Shown here: piece by piece, positions 24,066 to 35,317 of the stretch
Numbering within the stretch: the first letter of the stretch is position 1
Layout: every line of letters begins with the position of its first letter
Assembly (NCBI GenBank): GCA_945643635.1
Contig: CALZFC010000029.1
Location: 1,806,001-1,870,000 of the forward strand
Reading direction: 5' to 3'
Origin: Allodiplogaster sudhausi
Lineage: Eukaryota > Nematoda > Chromadorea > Rhabditida > Diplogasteridae
Length of the DNA stretch: 64,000 bases
Notes under the pieces: generated by a model
Told to the model about the DNA's origin: nothing
What the model saw: the letters and a program-made list of their open reading frames with translations, nothing else
Databases searched by the model: none
Translations under genes and position numbers: made by a program

Positions 24066-24663
24066 ATGAATTTCGCCTGCCTTTTCCTATCCCTCGCCAT
24101 ATTCGCCATTGGATTCGCATCGAAGGTTTGGTTAAGGAATTATGGTATTTTGGTGGTTTCTAGCGGATCTGCATCTTTTATAACCATTACACTATTGCAT
24201 ATTCTAACCATCACTCACAACAAAGGCCACACCATCCTGCGTCACCTGCGATTTCCCGAGCATTACCGATGAGACGGGCTTGCAAGGCAGGGTGCGCTTC
24301 GCGGACTTTGAGTACGGCAAGGATGAGGCGGGATGCCGGACCGTACATTACACCTGCGGAGACGCGTACAGTCCGCCTCGAAATTTTTCTAGAGTTGAGG
24401 TTGGCTTTGCCTTATTTTCTTCGTGTCAATTCTCAAAAAATTGGGAATGTCTTAAAAAATATTTAAATTCGTACAATTAAAAAAAAAATCTTGTCGTCTT
24501 GGCGCAGTTTTCCAACGATAGAAAGCCGCACTACGAAAGATACGTTGGCTCGATCGAAGGCTCGCATCACTGGATAATTCGAGACTCGCCCAAGTGCAAC
24601 GCCAACGGCACGTGGATGTTCGCGGATCGTGAAGTGACCCTTGCCAACTGCAGATACCAATAG
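24066..24663 (+). CDS. Small secreted Cys-rich protein, 127 aa
   Basis: Three exons, 24066-24125, 24226-24393 and 24508-24663, all joining in phase 0. Residues 1-18 or so are a typical signal peptide (MNFACLFLSLAIFAIGFASK). The mature chain has six cysteines in two blocks: CVTC near its start, then GC and YTC mid-chain, and single Cys in SPKCNANGTW and ANCRYQ. This CxxC...GC...C spacing loosely resembles nematode secreted C6-type (DUF281) domains. That is a resemblance, not an identification. It has an NGT glycosylation sequon. The second intron lacks a strong pyrimidine tract upstream, but the TTGGCGCAG acceptor is clear. A TATA box sits 120 bases upstream. Function unknown; an extracellular or effector role is plausible. 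Confidence 0.75.
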
Positions 24664-25156
24664 ACTAGCTAGGTGGATGTGCCCATCCTTACTGCCATTG
24701 TGCCGAAATTACTCTCATTTCTGCTACACGTTGAAATTGGGTGCGGCTGATAAAGAGGCATTTCACTTCGTTTCAATCTATGAAATTTGTGAAGATTTGC
24801 AAACAACACAGAGTCGAAGAAACTCAAGACATCCATGACGCAGTCTTGAAAGAGCTACAGTTTAGAGGCTATTCGGAAGATATTTTTACTCCATTTTTTT
24901 TTTCAAATTTTTTTTACAAAGAGCAGAGTTCCTGGAATGATAACAAGTCAAGAATTACAAGGCTGCTGCTCGGGGTCGCGTCCATGGGGGGAGCCAAGCA
25001 TCCCTGCCACACTCGTGTTCGCAGAGAAGTACGGAAGACTCAAGTAGTGCAAGAAGATGAACAGGTATGGGCATTATTCAATTAGTAGATAAGTTGCTTC
25101 TTCTCAAAGTAGCAGAGAGAGAACTAGAGTAAGAATAGGAGAGAGGCAGAGAGAGA

Positions 25157-25196
<40 letters not shown>

Positions 25197-25704
25197 TCAG
25201 GAAGCTCAAACACGATCCACAAACTAGCCAGTTAATCTTCTTTTGCAGCTAGTCGTTTTCGCTATAAAACAGTTTAAACTGTAGGTAAAACGTGAGAACA
25301 AAAGCTGTCGTCGTTGTATCTGGAATTAGAACTGAGAATTTTGCACCCGCCCGGACCTGAACCAGCACCCCGCGTCGACAGAAGAATCTGCTGCTCAACA
25401 GGACATTCCAACCGAAGTCAGCAGGACATTCAGCGCCAAGGGAAATGTCCTGCTCAGGTCGGTTCGAATGTCCTTCTCAGCTGGACATCCAAATACATTG
25501 AACCCGAGAATTGAATGCTTCGAACATTCTTTTTTGTGTGAACGTGCATTTATTTTTTCTCCTGCAGCGATTGCTCAGCCTACGGCTGGCTGCTACCTTC
25601 ATTGGAAATATTTTTTATTGTAAATACACAGAAGAATACTCCAACCATATATCGCATTGGCAATTGCTTCTAAACTACCAAGTGTCCAGACTGGAGCAAC
25701 TAAA
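24664..25704. repeat. Repeat-rich spacer with (CT)n tract and hairpins
   Basis: Contains (CT)n at about 25157-25191. The block about 25125-25320 is the inverted match of 32275-32480 (sharing AACAGTTTAAACTGTAGGTA). A smaller imperfect inverted repeat built on CAGGACATT/AATGTCCTG sits at 25392-25475. An open frame at 24741-25085 has no splice or homology support. Confidence 0.6.
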
Positions 25705-28700
25705 CTAGGAAGAAGCGAAGTGGATTGTGAGCTCGCCCATACCCCGGATGAGAGCGGATGGGATTCTACGGTACCACTTTTTCTTTTTTCCTCTTCCATT
25801 GGCGATAGCATGTTCAAGCTGACGTCTTTGCTCAGCAGCTTGCCCCACCATTGATTTCTTAAAAAAGTACTTCAAAACTGGCTAGAAATAAATCTATTCC
25901 ATCAATTAGTTAAGCCGAAAATAGAAGAATAAAGCAAGAGGGATGACCATATTGAGATTGAAAGATACATTTTCCACTCTTTTTGTTGTTTTTTTTTACA
26001 GTTTTACCAAGAAAAACTTTTTTGCTCGCCTTCGTTTTGCTTGGGCTGACTCAAACAAAATATTTTCGGCTAATCTTGTTGATGAACTTTTCCTCCAGTT
26101 ACATACATGCATGAAAATTTGATGGGGGTTCTAATTTCCGAATCTGCCTAATCTCGTTTTGGTATAATCGACTCGTTACCAGATGCTGGAGGCTTTCCTG
26201 CTGTTTGATCAGAATCGCTGCGTGCTTTTTCTTCTCGGCCTCGGCGGCCTCATATCGCTTAGCGGCTTCCGCCTTCTGCTGCTCGATCTCCTGCGCCAGA
26301 CGCTCCAATTTCGTTTCCGTTTCGGCCTTTGCGGCGGCCAGTTCGCGTAGATCCTGAGAGAAAAATGGCTTCTTTTTTGTGATCAACAATATTTTTATTA
26401 AAGACTTATGCAGTTGTATACTATTTTTTTAATAATAAAAAATTAAGGTCCTTAAAAACTCATATTGTGTTATAGAAATGTAAATTTAATAATATAAATA
26501 CCCTCTGATGCGCGGCCTTCATCTCCTCGCTCGCCTCCTTCATCTCCACCTCGAGCCGCTTGATCTCTTCCGCGATTGCCTCCGCTTTCGAGCGCTGCAT
26601 CTCCATTTCAATCCTGCAGTTCTCGGCTGTGACCGCTAGCTCTGCGATGCGTGCATCATGTTCCGCCTGCCGCCGTCGCGACTCGGCGACGCGTGCGAGG
26701 GCGTCGTTGTGCGCGCCGAATGTCTCCCGACGCGACTGAATTCTTGAAAGTGAAAAATGAAAAGTCGATCTGTTTACTTATTTGTTCAAAAGGCATGTGA
26801 GAGAAGTCGAAGGCAAACTTCAATGGCTGCAACGAAGTTTGCTTCAGCATCGCCATCGAATATCGCTGCTGCATGGACACTGTAATCGATCGTCGTAAAA
26901 AAAATCCAACAGTTGGCTTTATGAGTGCGATGAGCGAAAGAAAGGACGAAATTTTAAATGAGTTGCGGCAATTCGAGCTCCCATTGCGAGCGCTATGTTT
27001 TCTTCTTCCACCTGCGAAATAGCATGCGAGAATAAGGTAGTTCTAATCAAGGGTGGCCGGCCCCGGCCCCAGGGGCCGGGGCCGACCCTGGGGGCCGGGC
27101 CGGGGTCGGGAGCGGGGGCCGGGGCCGGGGCCGACCCTGGGGGCCGGGCCGGGGTCGGGAGCGGGGGCCGGGGCCGGGGCCTACCCTGGGGGCCGAGGCC
27201 GGATATTTTCGGCCCCCGGCCACCCCTGGTTCTAATCGCATGGCAAACGTGGCAGTATAAAAGTGCATTAATTCTTTTTCTGCGATCATCTTCTTAAAGT
27301 GCTTAGCAAGGAAAGTGTAGACCGACGCATCTCTAGAACTTGCACAGCATCTCTGGTGCAGTTCGCTGAAGTCGTCCGCCGAGAGACCGTCAGATGCCAC
27401 CGCGAGGGCCTTTAACAGATCCGTAACGGTTGTGTTTTCAATAAATTTCCATTAGCAGATACATTTTGAAATTATAACTGTGTAAGAAGAATTTGTAGCA
27501 TATCTAGTATGATTTAAAAAAATCTAAACATATTATTAATACTTTTCCCATTTCCTGCTCGTAGGTCCGCAACGCGTCACGAGACGCGACGCGTGCGGCT
27601 ACCTTCCTGTTTGCAGTGACAACGTCTTGAGCAAGCAGCGCGCTCTGCTCATTCTGCTCGACCGCTGCGCAAAGTGCCTGAGATTTTCTTCTTCTTTTCT
27701 TCTTTTTTTACTTCAAATATCTAGGTTAAATATATTTTGTAATAATTTTTTCTATACAATATTAATGAAGCAATCATTTACAACAACAAGAAAGATATTC
27801 TCGATTACAATAATAAAATGTTCTTTTCTTTGACCTTGATATACGCGGCAATGTCGTCCGCCTTGCACGGCAGGCCGTTGATCTTCTTGAAGATGCTTGA
27901 TAGATCTTTGCCTTCCCTCGAGGAAGCTTCTCCTTCGACAACTTCACTGAAGCAGCTGAAGAATACATCTTGAGCAGCTTCACCGACGACCTCCAGGAAG
28001 TATTCGTCAATCTCTAAAATGGAAAAAGAAGTTGTAGTTTTTTCTTCTTTTTTTCCTTGACGATGACACCACCCTTTTTTATATTCCTTAATTGTTTTTC
28101 TCTATATTTACTAGTTCTTCCGATTTCATTCTCCTACTAAATAAACTAACATTTAAGTTCATATCATAGAGTAAAAAGGCAAACCCTCAATAGGAGTTCC
28201 ATGCTCAATCGCGGTCTCGCCATCCTTCGTTCGATTGTAGCGAGAGCCTTCCGAGATTGCAATGCCCGGATGAGGAAGGAGAATCGCGCCAGCGGAAGCG
28301 TAGAACTTGGCAATGTTTCGAACGATCTGTAAGGTGCAAACAAAATCGTGAGTCAGTTGTAAACTGTCAACAACTACAAATAATACATGTAAACAGTAAT
28401 TTATCCATGAACAAATATGTATGTATGAAAACATACATTTGTAGCGTAATAAAAGAATAAAGTTACTTCCAGAGCATAACATTTGTCCTTTCTGACCTCT
28501 CCTTGCTGTTCGATGAAATCGTCATTCTCTTGCATTCCATACGGAAAGGACACGGGCGATGGCCAGTCGCGTACGCAGAAATATAAAGACTAAATGAATT
28601 AATACAAAGTTTTATCACCAATCGATATCATTTCCAAGAAATCGATCGTTACTGAACCTGAAAGATGGCTTCGGCTTGTTCTCCGCTGTCGAGCGTCGCA

Positions 28701-30087
28701 GAAATTTCGCTTGCATACTTGAGAATCATTTCGTAGTACTTGCAGAGATTGGACTAAAAAAATAAAAGTTGGAAATCTCACGCACACAGTGTTCTGTCTC
28801 TTTGACAATAAGGATTGAAAACGCTCAAAGTTCGGATACATTTGTATGAAGGTAAAAGTTTGGATAACATCCGTTAAGAGTAACGGATATCTTTCAGTGT
28901 GCACCTCCGCTCGATGCATAATGTTGATGAGCTGGACAGAGGAGATGAGCGTCGAGAGGGCAAAGAGAGTGTACGTCAAATTCTCTTCCTCTTTGGACTC
29001 CATCGGGTCAAAGAGGCCTTGAATGTCGACCTGAGCATTTGTCGCGTAACGTTTGCTGCTTGTCATAACTGTCTGATTCGTGTGTGGAGTAAGTTTTTTA
29101 ACAGAATTATTTTTATTAACCAAGCTCTACAAGCCAGAAAAGCAGTTTGTCGTGAAGCAATTGAAGGGATTGAAGTGAAGAAACGAAAACAAAAGACAGT
29201 TAATGAGAAAATATAAATAAAAAGACTGAGGGAGAGAGACCGAGAGATAGAGTGATGGAGAAAGAGTGCATACGAGGAAGATAAAGCCAACGGAGTGTGA
29301 GAAACAGATAGAGAGAGAGAGAAGTACACTGACGAGAACGAACGCAGTGTCTCCGCGTGGTGTGGGAACGATGATCGGCTCTCCCCACATCCACATGCCG
29401 CGCGTGTCCGTGCGGCAGCTGTGCACAAAGTGGAAGCCGCGGAAGCGCGTGCCCGGCGCGCGCCACTCCGCGTCCGTTCTGCCCTTAAAGGAATTCTATT
29501 AGAATTCTTCCTTCGGCTTCTTCTAATACAAGTTTGCAAACAAAAATTATAAATTTCCAAACAAAAGATTACGAAAAAGTATTGGATAAGAGCTGCTGAA
29601 TAACAAACATCTAGCTGTGCTTGAGTCGAGTAGAGAATCTCGAGGAAGAGATTGCAGATGAAGCTCTTTCCCGTGCGTGCGGCGCCGCCGATTGCCACGA
29701 CGGCGACCTGAAATGTTATGAGTAAAACAAATTCAGCATTTTTAAATTTTAAATTTTCAAAATTTTGCAACTTCAAATTCTAATTGTAATTTTATAAATA
29801 GCGCAAAAAATTTCGCATTTGATACATCATATTTACATATTTACCGGACAGTCGGGCAGCTGCTGAAGGAGTGGATGCTCGAGAACTTGCTGAAGTGCAT
29901 TATCGTCGAGTACAAGGCCGCCATGACGACGTTTTATCACCTAAAAGAAAACAGTTTACGTTTGTGGGTGACAATAATAATGAGGAAACGTTAAGATTAT
30001 CAATGCACTTTGAGTTTCCTGAATATAAAGAAAGATTACTTGAACAGGGCGCACAGAGTCGCGACGAGCGTACTGATCGAATCGCAT
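25705..30087 (-). CDS. Atlastin/GBP-like GTPase with coiled-coil C-terminus, 622 aa
   Basis: GB1/RHD3-type large GTPase. Exons: 30087-30040, 29940-29845, 29707-29609, 29483-29334, 29030-28905, 28753-28658, 28589-28497, 28326-28185, 28013-27835, 27677-27543, 27409-27327, 26879-26819, 26735-26502, 26353-26180, 25857-25705. Every phase agrees and there is no internal stop. Residues 14-20 (RPVQVIK) match the atlastin start. The P-loop with arginine finger is GAARTGKS (56-63). The G2 Thr is in DTRGMWMW, G3 is DIQG (133-136) and G4 is VRDW (211-214). LLPHPG (252-257) is also atlastin-like. Residues about 389-436 fit the atlastin middle domain. Atlastins then have a paired membrane helix; here residues 437-600 are instead a Glu/Arg/Ala-rich coiled coil, followed by a basic GKKKKWYRRI tail. 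Atlastins fuse ER membranes and GBPs are immune GTPases; which role applies here is unknown. The exon at 27409 has the weakest acceptor. Confidence 0.9.
27049..27229. mobile_element. GC-rich hAT-like MITE, copy 1
   Basis: A 181-bp block made almost wholly of G and C runs, inside an intron of the GTPase gene. It is flanked by the exact 8-bp direct repeat TTCTAATC (27041-27048 and 27230-27237). Ends read about (C)AAGGGTGGCCGG and, inverted, CCAGGGGTGGCCGGGGG. The interior has a roughly 61-bp tandem repeat. An 8-bp duplication with CAGGGGTGG-type ends fits the hAT superfamily. Confidence 0.8.
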
Positions 30088-30596
30088 GATTCGGCTGACA
30101 AGAAGAGCTAAATCAGCAAATGATATTATTGTAAGTGTTTAAGAAATTAGAAAAAAAATTAAAACATAAATGTTTATAAAAAAATGTATAGATGACTTCC
30201 CGCGTAAACAGTCTTTTATTACAAGGAAATTTGCAATTAGGATGCGGGATTTTTTTGTAATTAAGAACGAAAAAAAAACAAGGAGGTTATATTCCTGGAC
30301 ACATAGGCCCAAAAAAACTGATTTATATCTTGAAGTATCTAGAAACCTCAAAGAATGTTCATCCAAAATCGCCGCCAACTTTGACTCAACAACACATGAC
30401 GAGTGACATTTCTTTTGTTTTCTCTATCGTTCGCTCTATATTTCTTTATATCTACTTGTCTATGTATCTTTTTATCTTTCTCGTTCTACCTCTTCTTTCG
30501 CACTTTCTGACCACTCTCACTTTGTGCAAAACGATGAAAAGGGATGAGTGTGTTCTCATTGCTGCAATTCTTTCATAGCGCACAAAAAAAAATTGT

Positions 30597-30756
30597 TTGA
30601 AACAACATTGTTTGGTGCACGATTGTTTTATGAATTGTTTGAAACAACAATTGTTTCAAAAAAATTGTTTGGCATATCAAACAATTTGTTCCATTCCGAA
30701 GCAATTGTTTGGATTGTTTCATAGAAATTGTTTGATATATCAAACAACCGCAGCGC
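30597..30756. repeat. Cluster of TTGTTTGATATATCAAACAA palindromes
   Basis: Several palindromic or near-palindromic strings lie close together: TTGTTTGAAACAACA, TTGTTTGGCATATCAAACAA and the perfect 20-base palindrome TTGTTTGATATATCAAACAA (about 30737-30756). The same motif recurs at 32617-32675. No gene here. Confidence 0.8.
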
Positions 30757-30939
30757 AGCCGCGATGGCGAAGTGGCGATCACGTCCGATCTGGCGAGTTA
30801 GGCAACGTCGAGCAGCGACACAAGGGTTCAAACCCATATGTGACCAATGTTTTCCCAACATGTTTTGCCCGTTTTATTTTTCATAAAAACCGACAGTACG
30901 CCGTTCAATTGGGTACCATTATTCAACATATTCTCTTTC
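30757..30939. other. Short unique spacer
   Basis: Lies between the palindrome cluster and the CT-centred foldback. No gene or element recognised. Confidence 0.4.
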
Positions 30940-31269
30940 TCTTTATAAGTGAACCAGGAATTGGCCGTGTTGCAAAAGTTGGATCCCTCGCATTTATGCG
31001 TGTAATCACACCGCTCAACTTTACTTATTCGCGTCTCTCTGTACCTCACTAGAATCACCTTTCTGTGTAGAATGTAATGACATAGAGAGAGAGTGACCTT
31101 TACGTCTCTTTATAGCGTTCACATTAAAAGAAACACAAAAACTCACAAATCTCACACGCAGTCGTTTCTGCGCTCAATTATCAATCAATATGGTCTCTCT
31201 CTCTCTCTCTCTCGGTGTTTCGCTCCCTCGCTCCCTCTCTCCTTCTCTCTCCCTATCTCTCTCTCTCCC

Positions 31270-31318
<49 letters not shown>

Positions 31319-31612
31319 CCTTCTCTTTCTCTCTCTCTCTCTCTCTCTCTACTAAACTAACAAATCTCAGAAACGACTGTTTCTGAGATTTGTGAGTTTG
31401 TGTGTTTCTTTTGCTGTGATCGCTATAAAGAGACGGAAAGGTCACTCTCTCTCTATGTCATTAGATTCTACACAGAAAGGCGGTTCTAATGAGGTACAGA
31501 GAGATACGGATAAGAAAAGTTAAGCGGTTTGATTACACGCACAAAGGCGAGGGATCCAACTTTTGCCACACGGCCAATTCCTGATATCACGAACAGTGTT
31601 CACTTATAAAGA
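30940..31612. mobile_element. Foldback element centred on (CT)n
   Basis: Arms at about 30940-31171 and 31370-31612 are inverted copies; GGCCAATTCCTG, GGATCCAAC and TGTCATT strings pair across them. The 200-bp centre is almost pure CT microsatellite. No coding capacity. Target duplication not resolved. Confidence 0.75.
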
Positions 31613-32402
31613 GAAAGATAGTTCTTTCTGTCTTTCTTTAATTCTTTCTTTCTTTCCCTCTCTCCCTTCCTTCTCTCTCTCTCTCTCTCTCTCACTCTCT
31701 AGCCACAGGTGCGCCTGTCTACGTGACCTCCTCAGACCTCGGATGTCGTTCAGACTTACTGTTATAGAACATTCAATAGCTTAAAAAAACCGCCTTTTCC
31801 TGTAGAAAAATGTAGGATAGAGAGAGAAGCAACTTATGGGCTCTCTCTAGGCGATTTTCTCAAAAGAAACGCAAAAACTGGGGCATTTCTCTTCTCAGAC
31901 CTCGGATGAGGAAACTACTTTTAAATGTCTAATCGTTCAGACTTACTTTTATACAACACAAAATGGCTCAAAAAACCGCCTTTCTCTGTAGAAACATTTA
32001 GGATAGAGAGACGCAACATAAGTCACGTTGAGCAGTAAAACTCTCGAAAAAACCTTTTGGCTCTTAGCAAAATTGGCACAAATGGCGAGACCGAGTTCGT
32101 AGAGTTCTCCCTCTCCTTCTCTCTCTCTCTTTTACTCTGTCTCTTTCCTCTTACTGTCTCTCTCCCTCTCTCTCTCCTTCTCTCTCTCTCTTTTGTCGGA
32201 GGCAAAATTCTAATTATATTTCCAGATACAACGACGACGAAGCCAACACTTCCCCACAAACCAGGTTAGCCAGTTTTTCAACTTTTGCAGCTGTTGTTCT
32301 CTCGTTTTACCTACAGTTTAAACTGTTTTATAGCGAACACCGCAATAATAGCTGCAAAAGACGATTAACTGGCTAGTTTGAGGGTCGTGTTTGAGATTCT
32401 GA

Positions 32403-32441
<39 letters not shown>

Positions 32442-33046
32442 GAGAGAGACGGAAAGAATGTAGGAGAGGGTGTGTCAGAGGGTTAGCTAATTAGATATCG
32501 AAAAAGATTGGTAATTAGCATCGAAACTTGGCGGAGAATATAAGAAAACGGCTAAAATTCCATGAAAAATGGGTGCGCAAGCAGAAAGGGGCGGAGCCAA
32601 TGCGGCTGAGCTGTGATTGTTTGATATATCAAACAACTTCGTTGAAACAAATTGTTTAATATATCAAACAATGTTTTTTGTGTGCGCTTTTCACTATCAA
32701 TAGAAGGGGAAGAGAATAATAGGTTTGTACAAATCTCTCTCGCCCTTTGTATTCCCACATTGTTTATGTTTGTGACTGATAAAGTGTTTGCCATCTATGA
32801 TATAAGAAGACTTACGGTATAAATACCCATCCATGGGGGATCAGGAAATATACATAAATTAAATTCGAGACGGAACACTGAAAGTATAAGAAAGCCGAGG
32901 TTTTTCCTTAGTCCTTTAGAGATTAAATGGATTAGGATTAACAGGATTATCAAGCAGATAACATACCTGGCAGGATGGGTCAGTTTTTCAGTATGTGTGA
33001 GATAGGAGCAAAGGTAGAGCACCTACATTTATATATGTATGTACAT
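31613..33046. repeat. Repeat mosaic with CT/GA tracts and palindrome motif
   Basis: Holds two diverged copies of a TGTAGAAA/GGATAGAGAGA segment (about 31800 and 31990), CT/GA tracts at 31670-31700, 32110-32200 and 32405-32450, the inverted partner (32275-32480) of 25125-25320, and the TTGTTTGATATATCAAACAA cluster at 32617-32675. No gene supported. Confidence 0.6.
32617..32675. repeat. Second cluster of TTGTTTGATATATCAAACAA palindromes
   Basis: Contains TTGTTTGATATATCAAACAA and TTGTTTAATATATCAAACAA 19 bases apart, matching the cluster at 30597-30756. It lies about 2 kb from it, on the far side of the CT-centred foldback. Confidence 0.8.
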
Positions 33047-33655
33047 TTCAAAGCGAGGACGGCACGCCCCTGTCCTAATCAGCTCATTCCCGCCGGGAGG
33101 ATAGCTAGCTTCTTCATAACTCACTCTTATCTTTACACGAGCAGTCTCCATCTCCCCACTCTCTATCTCTCCTCTCTCTCTCTCTCTTTTTGTATTCTCA
33201 TTCTTTTATCTTTTTGGACATGACACTGAAAGGAGTGACCCTTATCGCGTTCTTCTTTCATAGCCCCTATCACTGGTGAGTCACGTCGAACATTGCGGAT
33301 CCATCTGATTCATCAGTCAGGTGTTTTAAAGTTGCTTCTTTCTTTAACATAAACGTATTTCTCTGAAAAAAAGAGAAAAAAGTTTTTTGTAAAGTCCTTC
33401 TTCACAACAAAAATCAATCAGCACCCTAGCATACCCTAATATTCGGGGGATCAGAAGGGATTCTTTCTTCATGCTCTTTAATTTTATTGAGTTATTGGTA
33501 TCTTGTGATGCCATGCAATAATATGTACATATGTACATATGTTCATTATTAATTAATTAGTAAAATAAATATGCGAATGAATTTAAATATAGAAGAACAA
33601 AGACCTAGCGAAATAATTAAGGAAAGTCATTCGCATACGTTTACAAGAAAATGTA
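33047..33655 (+). repeat. Repeat A, copy 1 (0.6 kb)
   Basis: Near-identical to 42203-42815, with only a few differences over about 390 bases at the 3' end. Shorter relatives lie at 34283-34625, 44847-45175, 55567-55870 and partly 36640-36740. All share the CACGCCCCTGTCCTAATCA start, a CT-rich middle, and the GACATGACACTGAA ... CTATCACTGGTGAGTCA block. Non-coding as far as I can see. Confidence 0.85.
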
Positions 33656-33679
33656 GTGCATACTTAGAACAACTGTGGG

Positions 33680-34282
33680 AATATTACGCGATTTGAGAGA
33701 GAACCAAGGCGACCGTGGACACACGCAAAAAGTTCAGGGAGCGATGCGTGAACTTTCAGAATTCCCGCACCGGTCCCGGAAAGCTCCGGTTGATCTTGAG
33801 TATTGCGCCACGAGAATTCCTTTTCCTTTTCAATGTCTATTTGCGATTCGTGTCCTATGGCCAACGTATCCGAAGGCATTTAAGGCTATATTTATTGGTT
33901 TAAATGCGCTTTTAAATGCAATATGTGGCTTTTCTCTAGCGGGCAAAACTTAGCCTCGACCGGATATCGAACGGATTTCCAGATTTCCAGTCTAATCCTT
34001 TTGAATTACTCCCTTCAAAGATGTATATGCCAGTGTTCGTATCCTCACAAACGATCCAAATTGCACAATTCAAAGATTAAGACTTTCTATAGAGCTGTTC
34101 TTCTAGGCATATACTCCAAGAAACATTGGCACCACAAGAATTTGTCAAAACGGTTTTTGATCAAATAGTGAAGTACTGGAATATTGTCCAGATTTGTGCG
34201 AGCTCTCGAATAGGATATACATAGATCGTTCAAATCTGTTCAAACCATGAGAAGCTGAAAATAGCTTTGACTGCGAGAGAAA
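33680..34282 (+). repeat. Repeat B, copy 1
   Basis: Starts GGGAATATTACGCGATTTGA and runs through CCTCGACCGGATATCGAAC. Other copies are at about 42832-43290 and 44210-44840. It always sits next to a copy of repeat A, so A and B may be parts of one element. Its minus strand has a B-box-like GGTTCGATATCC in two copies, but no A box was found. A 92-aa frame is open here but not in the other copies. Confidence 0.75.
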
Positions 34283-34625
34283 AGACATATCAAAGCCAGG
34301 ACGCCACGCCCATGTCCTAATCAGCTCATTCTGGGCGGGTGAAAAGCTGCATTGCTTCTCCACTGAGGCAGTCATTCATAGCTCCATCTTATCTTTATAC
34401 GATCAGTCTCTCTACTTCTCTTTCTTTCTCTCATTCTCTCTCTTTGCTTTCTGATTCTTTTATCTTTTTGGACATGACACTGAAAGGAGTGAGTGTTCCC
34501 TTATCGCGTTCTTCTTTCATAGCCCCCATCACTGGTGAGTCATGTTGAAGATTGAGGACCAGCTGATTCATCAGTCAGGTGCTTTTAAGTTCATTAATTC
34601 TTCAACCAAAATACATTTCATTGAA
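34283..34625 (+). repeat. Repeat A, copy 2 (short form)
   Basis: Matches the first half of repeat A (CACGCCCATGTCCTAATCAG through CACTGGTGAGTCATG), then diverges. Follows repeat B copy 1 directly. Confidence 0.8.
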
Positions 34626-34739
34626 AAAAAGTTTGTTTGTGAAGTAGTTCTTCAAAACAAAAAACAGTCATCACTTTCACAATCATAGCAAAAGTTATAA
34701 ATGAAAAGGCCCAATGACTATCTTACCTATAATTGCACA

Positions 34740-34870
34740 GGAATATGAGAATTAGAAAATACAAACGATATATTGTTCTTCTCGGGGAAATCCACTCTTC
34801 AGCCATTCTCGAACTTTCGTCAATTTAGAGTCCTTGTCAGTCTCATCACGCATGCTGGGCAGACTGACCG
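34740..34870 (-). pseudogene. Isolated exon fragment shared with 52190-52320
   Basis: On the minus strand this reads a helical peptide containing LTKVREWLKSGFPREEQ and then a stop. The stretch at 52190-52320 has LTKVREWLKSGFSRE followed by an early stop. There the fragment is next to a coiled-coil exon of the GTPase family. No splice context is clear, and the source gene is unknown. Confidence 0.4.
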
Positions 34871-34875
34871 CGCAC

Positions 34876-35030
34876 CAGGGGTGGCCGGGGGCCGAAAATA
34901 TGCGGCCCCGGCCCCGGCCCCGGCCCAGCCCCCGAGGTCGGCCCCTGCCCCGGCCCCGGCCCCGACCCCGGCCCCCGAGGTCGGCCCCGGCCCCCGGGGT
35001 CGGCCCCGAAGGAGGCCCCGGCCCCAAATC
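34876..35030. mobile_element. GC-rich hAT-like MITE, copy 2 (3' end lost)
   Basis: Begins CAGGGGTGGCCGGGGGCC and continues as GGCCCC runs like the element at 27049-27229. The right terminus (CCACCCCTG) is absent and the GC run stops at CCCCAAATC, so it is truncated or diverged. No target duplication found. Confidence 0.7.
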
Positions 35031-35121
35031 TTAAAATTGTTCTAAAACATTTCTGCGTCGGGGAAAAATTCATCCAAGATTGAGAAAATTAGAACATCTG
35101 AAACGTATACGATAATGCTGT

Positions 35122-35317
35122 AATGCTGTTATTTTTGGCACGGATTTAGAATATTCCACTGTGGATTTCGAATATTCCACTGTTTTCCATTATTGACGAT
35201 CGTCAAAATTGCCAAATCGCTGATCTGGCAATTTTAACGATCGTCAATAATGGCAAACAGTGGAATATTCGAAATCCACAGTGGAATATTCTAAATCCGT
35301 GCCAAAAATAACAGCAT
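35122..35317. mobile_element. Small palindromic MITE, about 196 bp
   Basis: Arms of about 95 bp are near-perfect inverted repeats starting ATGCTGTTATTTTTGGCAC, with almost no spacer (centre near 35218). TA is at both ends within the match. Non-coding. Confidence 0.8.

Noticed and set aside
26990..27011. Extra GTPase exon reading VEEENIALAMGARIAATH
   Set aside because: The phase of the neighbouring exons (27327 and 26879) agrees without it, and the third paralogue has no counterpart.
27047..27400. Pro/Gly/Arg-rich frames on both strands
   Set aside because: Caused by the GC-rich MITE at 27049-27229, which has clear target-site duplications.
29063..29776. 237-residue minus-strand open frame
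   Set aside because: It reads through the P-loop exon, its intron and the next exon in a different frame from the latter. Splice-consistent exons with atlastin motifs explain the region better.
29871..30089. Plus-strand 72-aa frame ending EYKERLLEQGAQSRDERTD
   Set aside because: Antisense to the first two exons of the intact GTPase gene, which join in phase and match the atlastin N-terminus.
33675..33953. 92-aa frame in repeat B
   Set aside because: The other copies of the repeat (42.8 and 44.2 kb) break the frame with indels.
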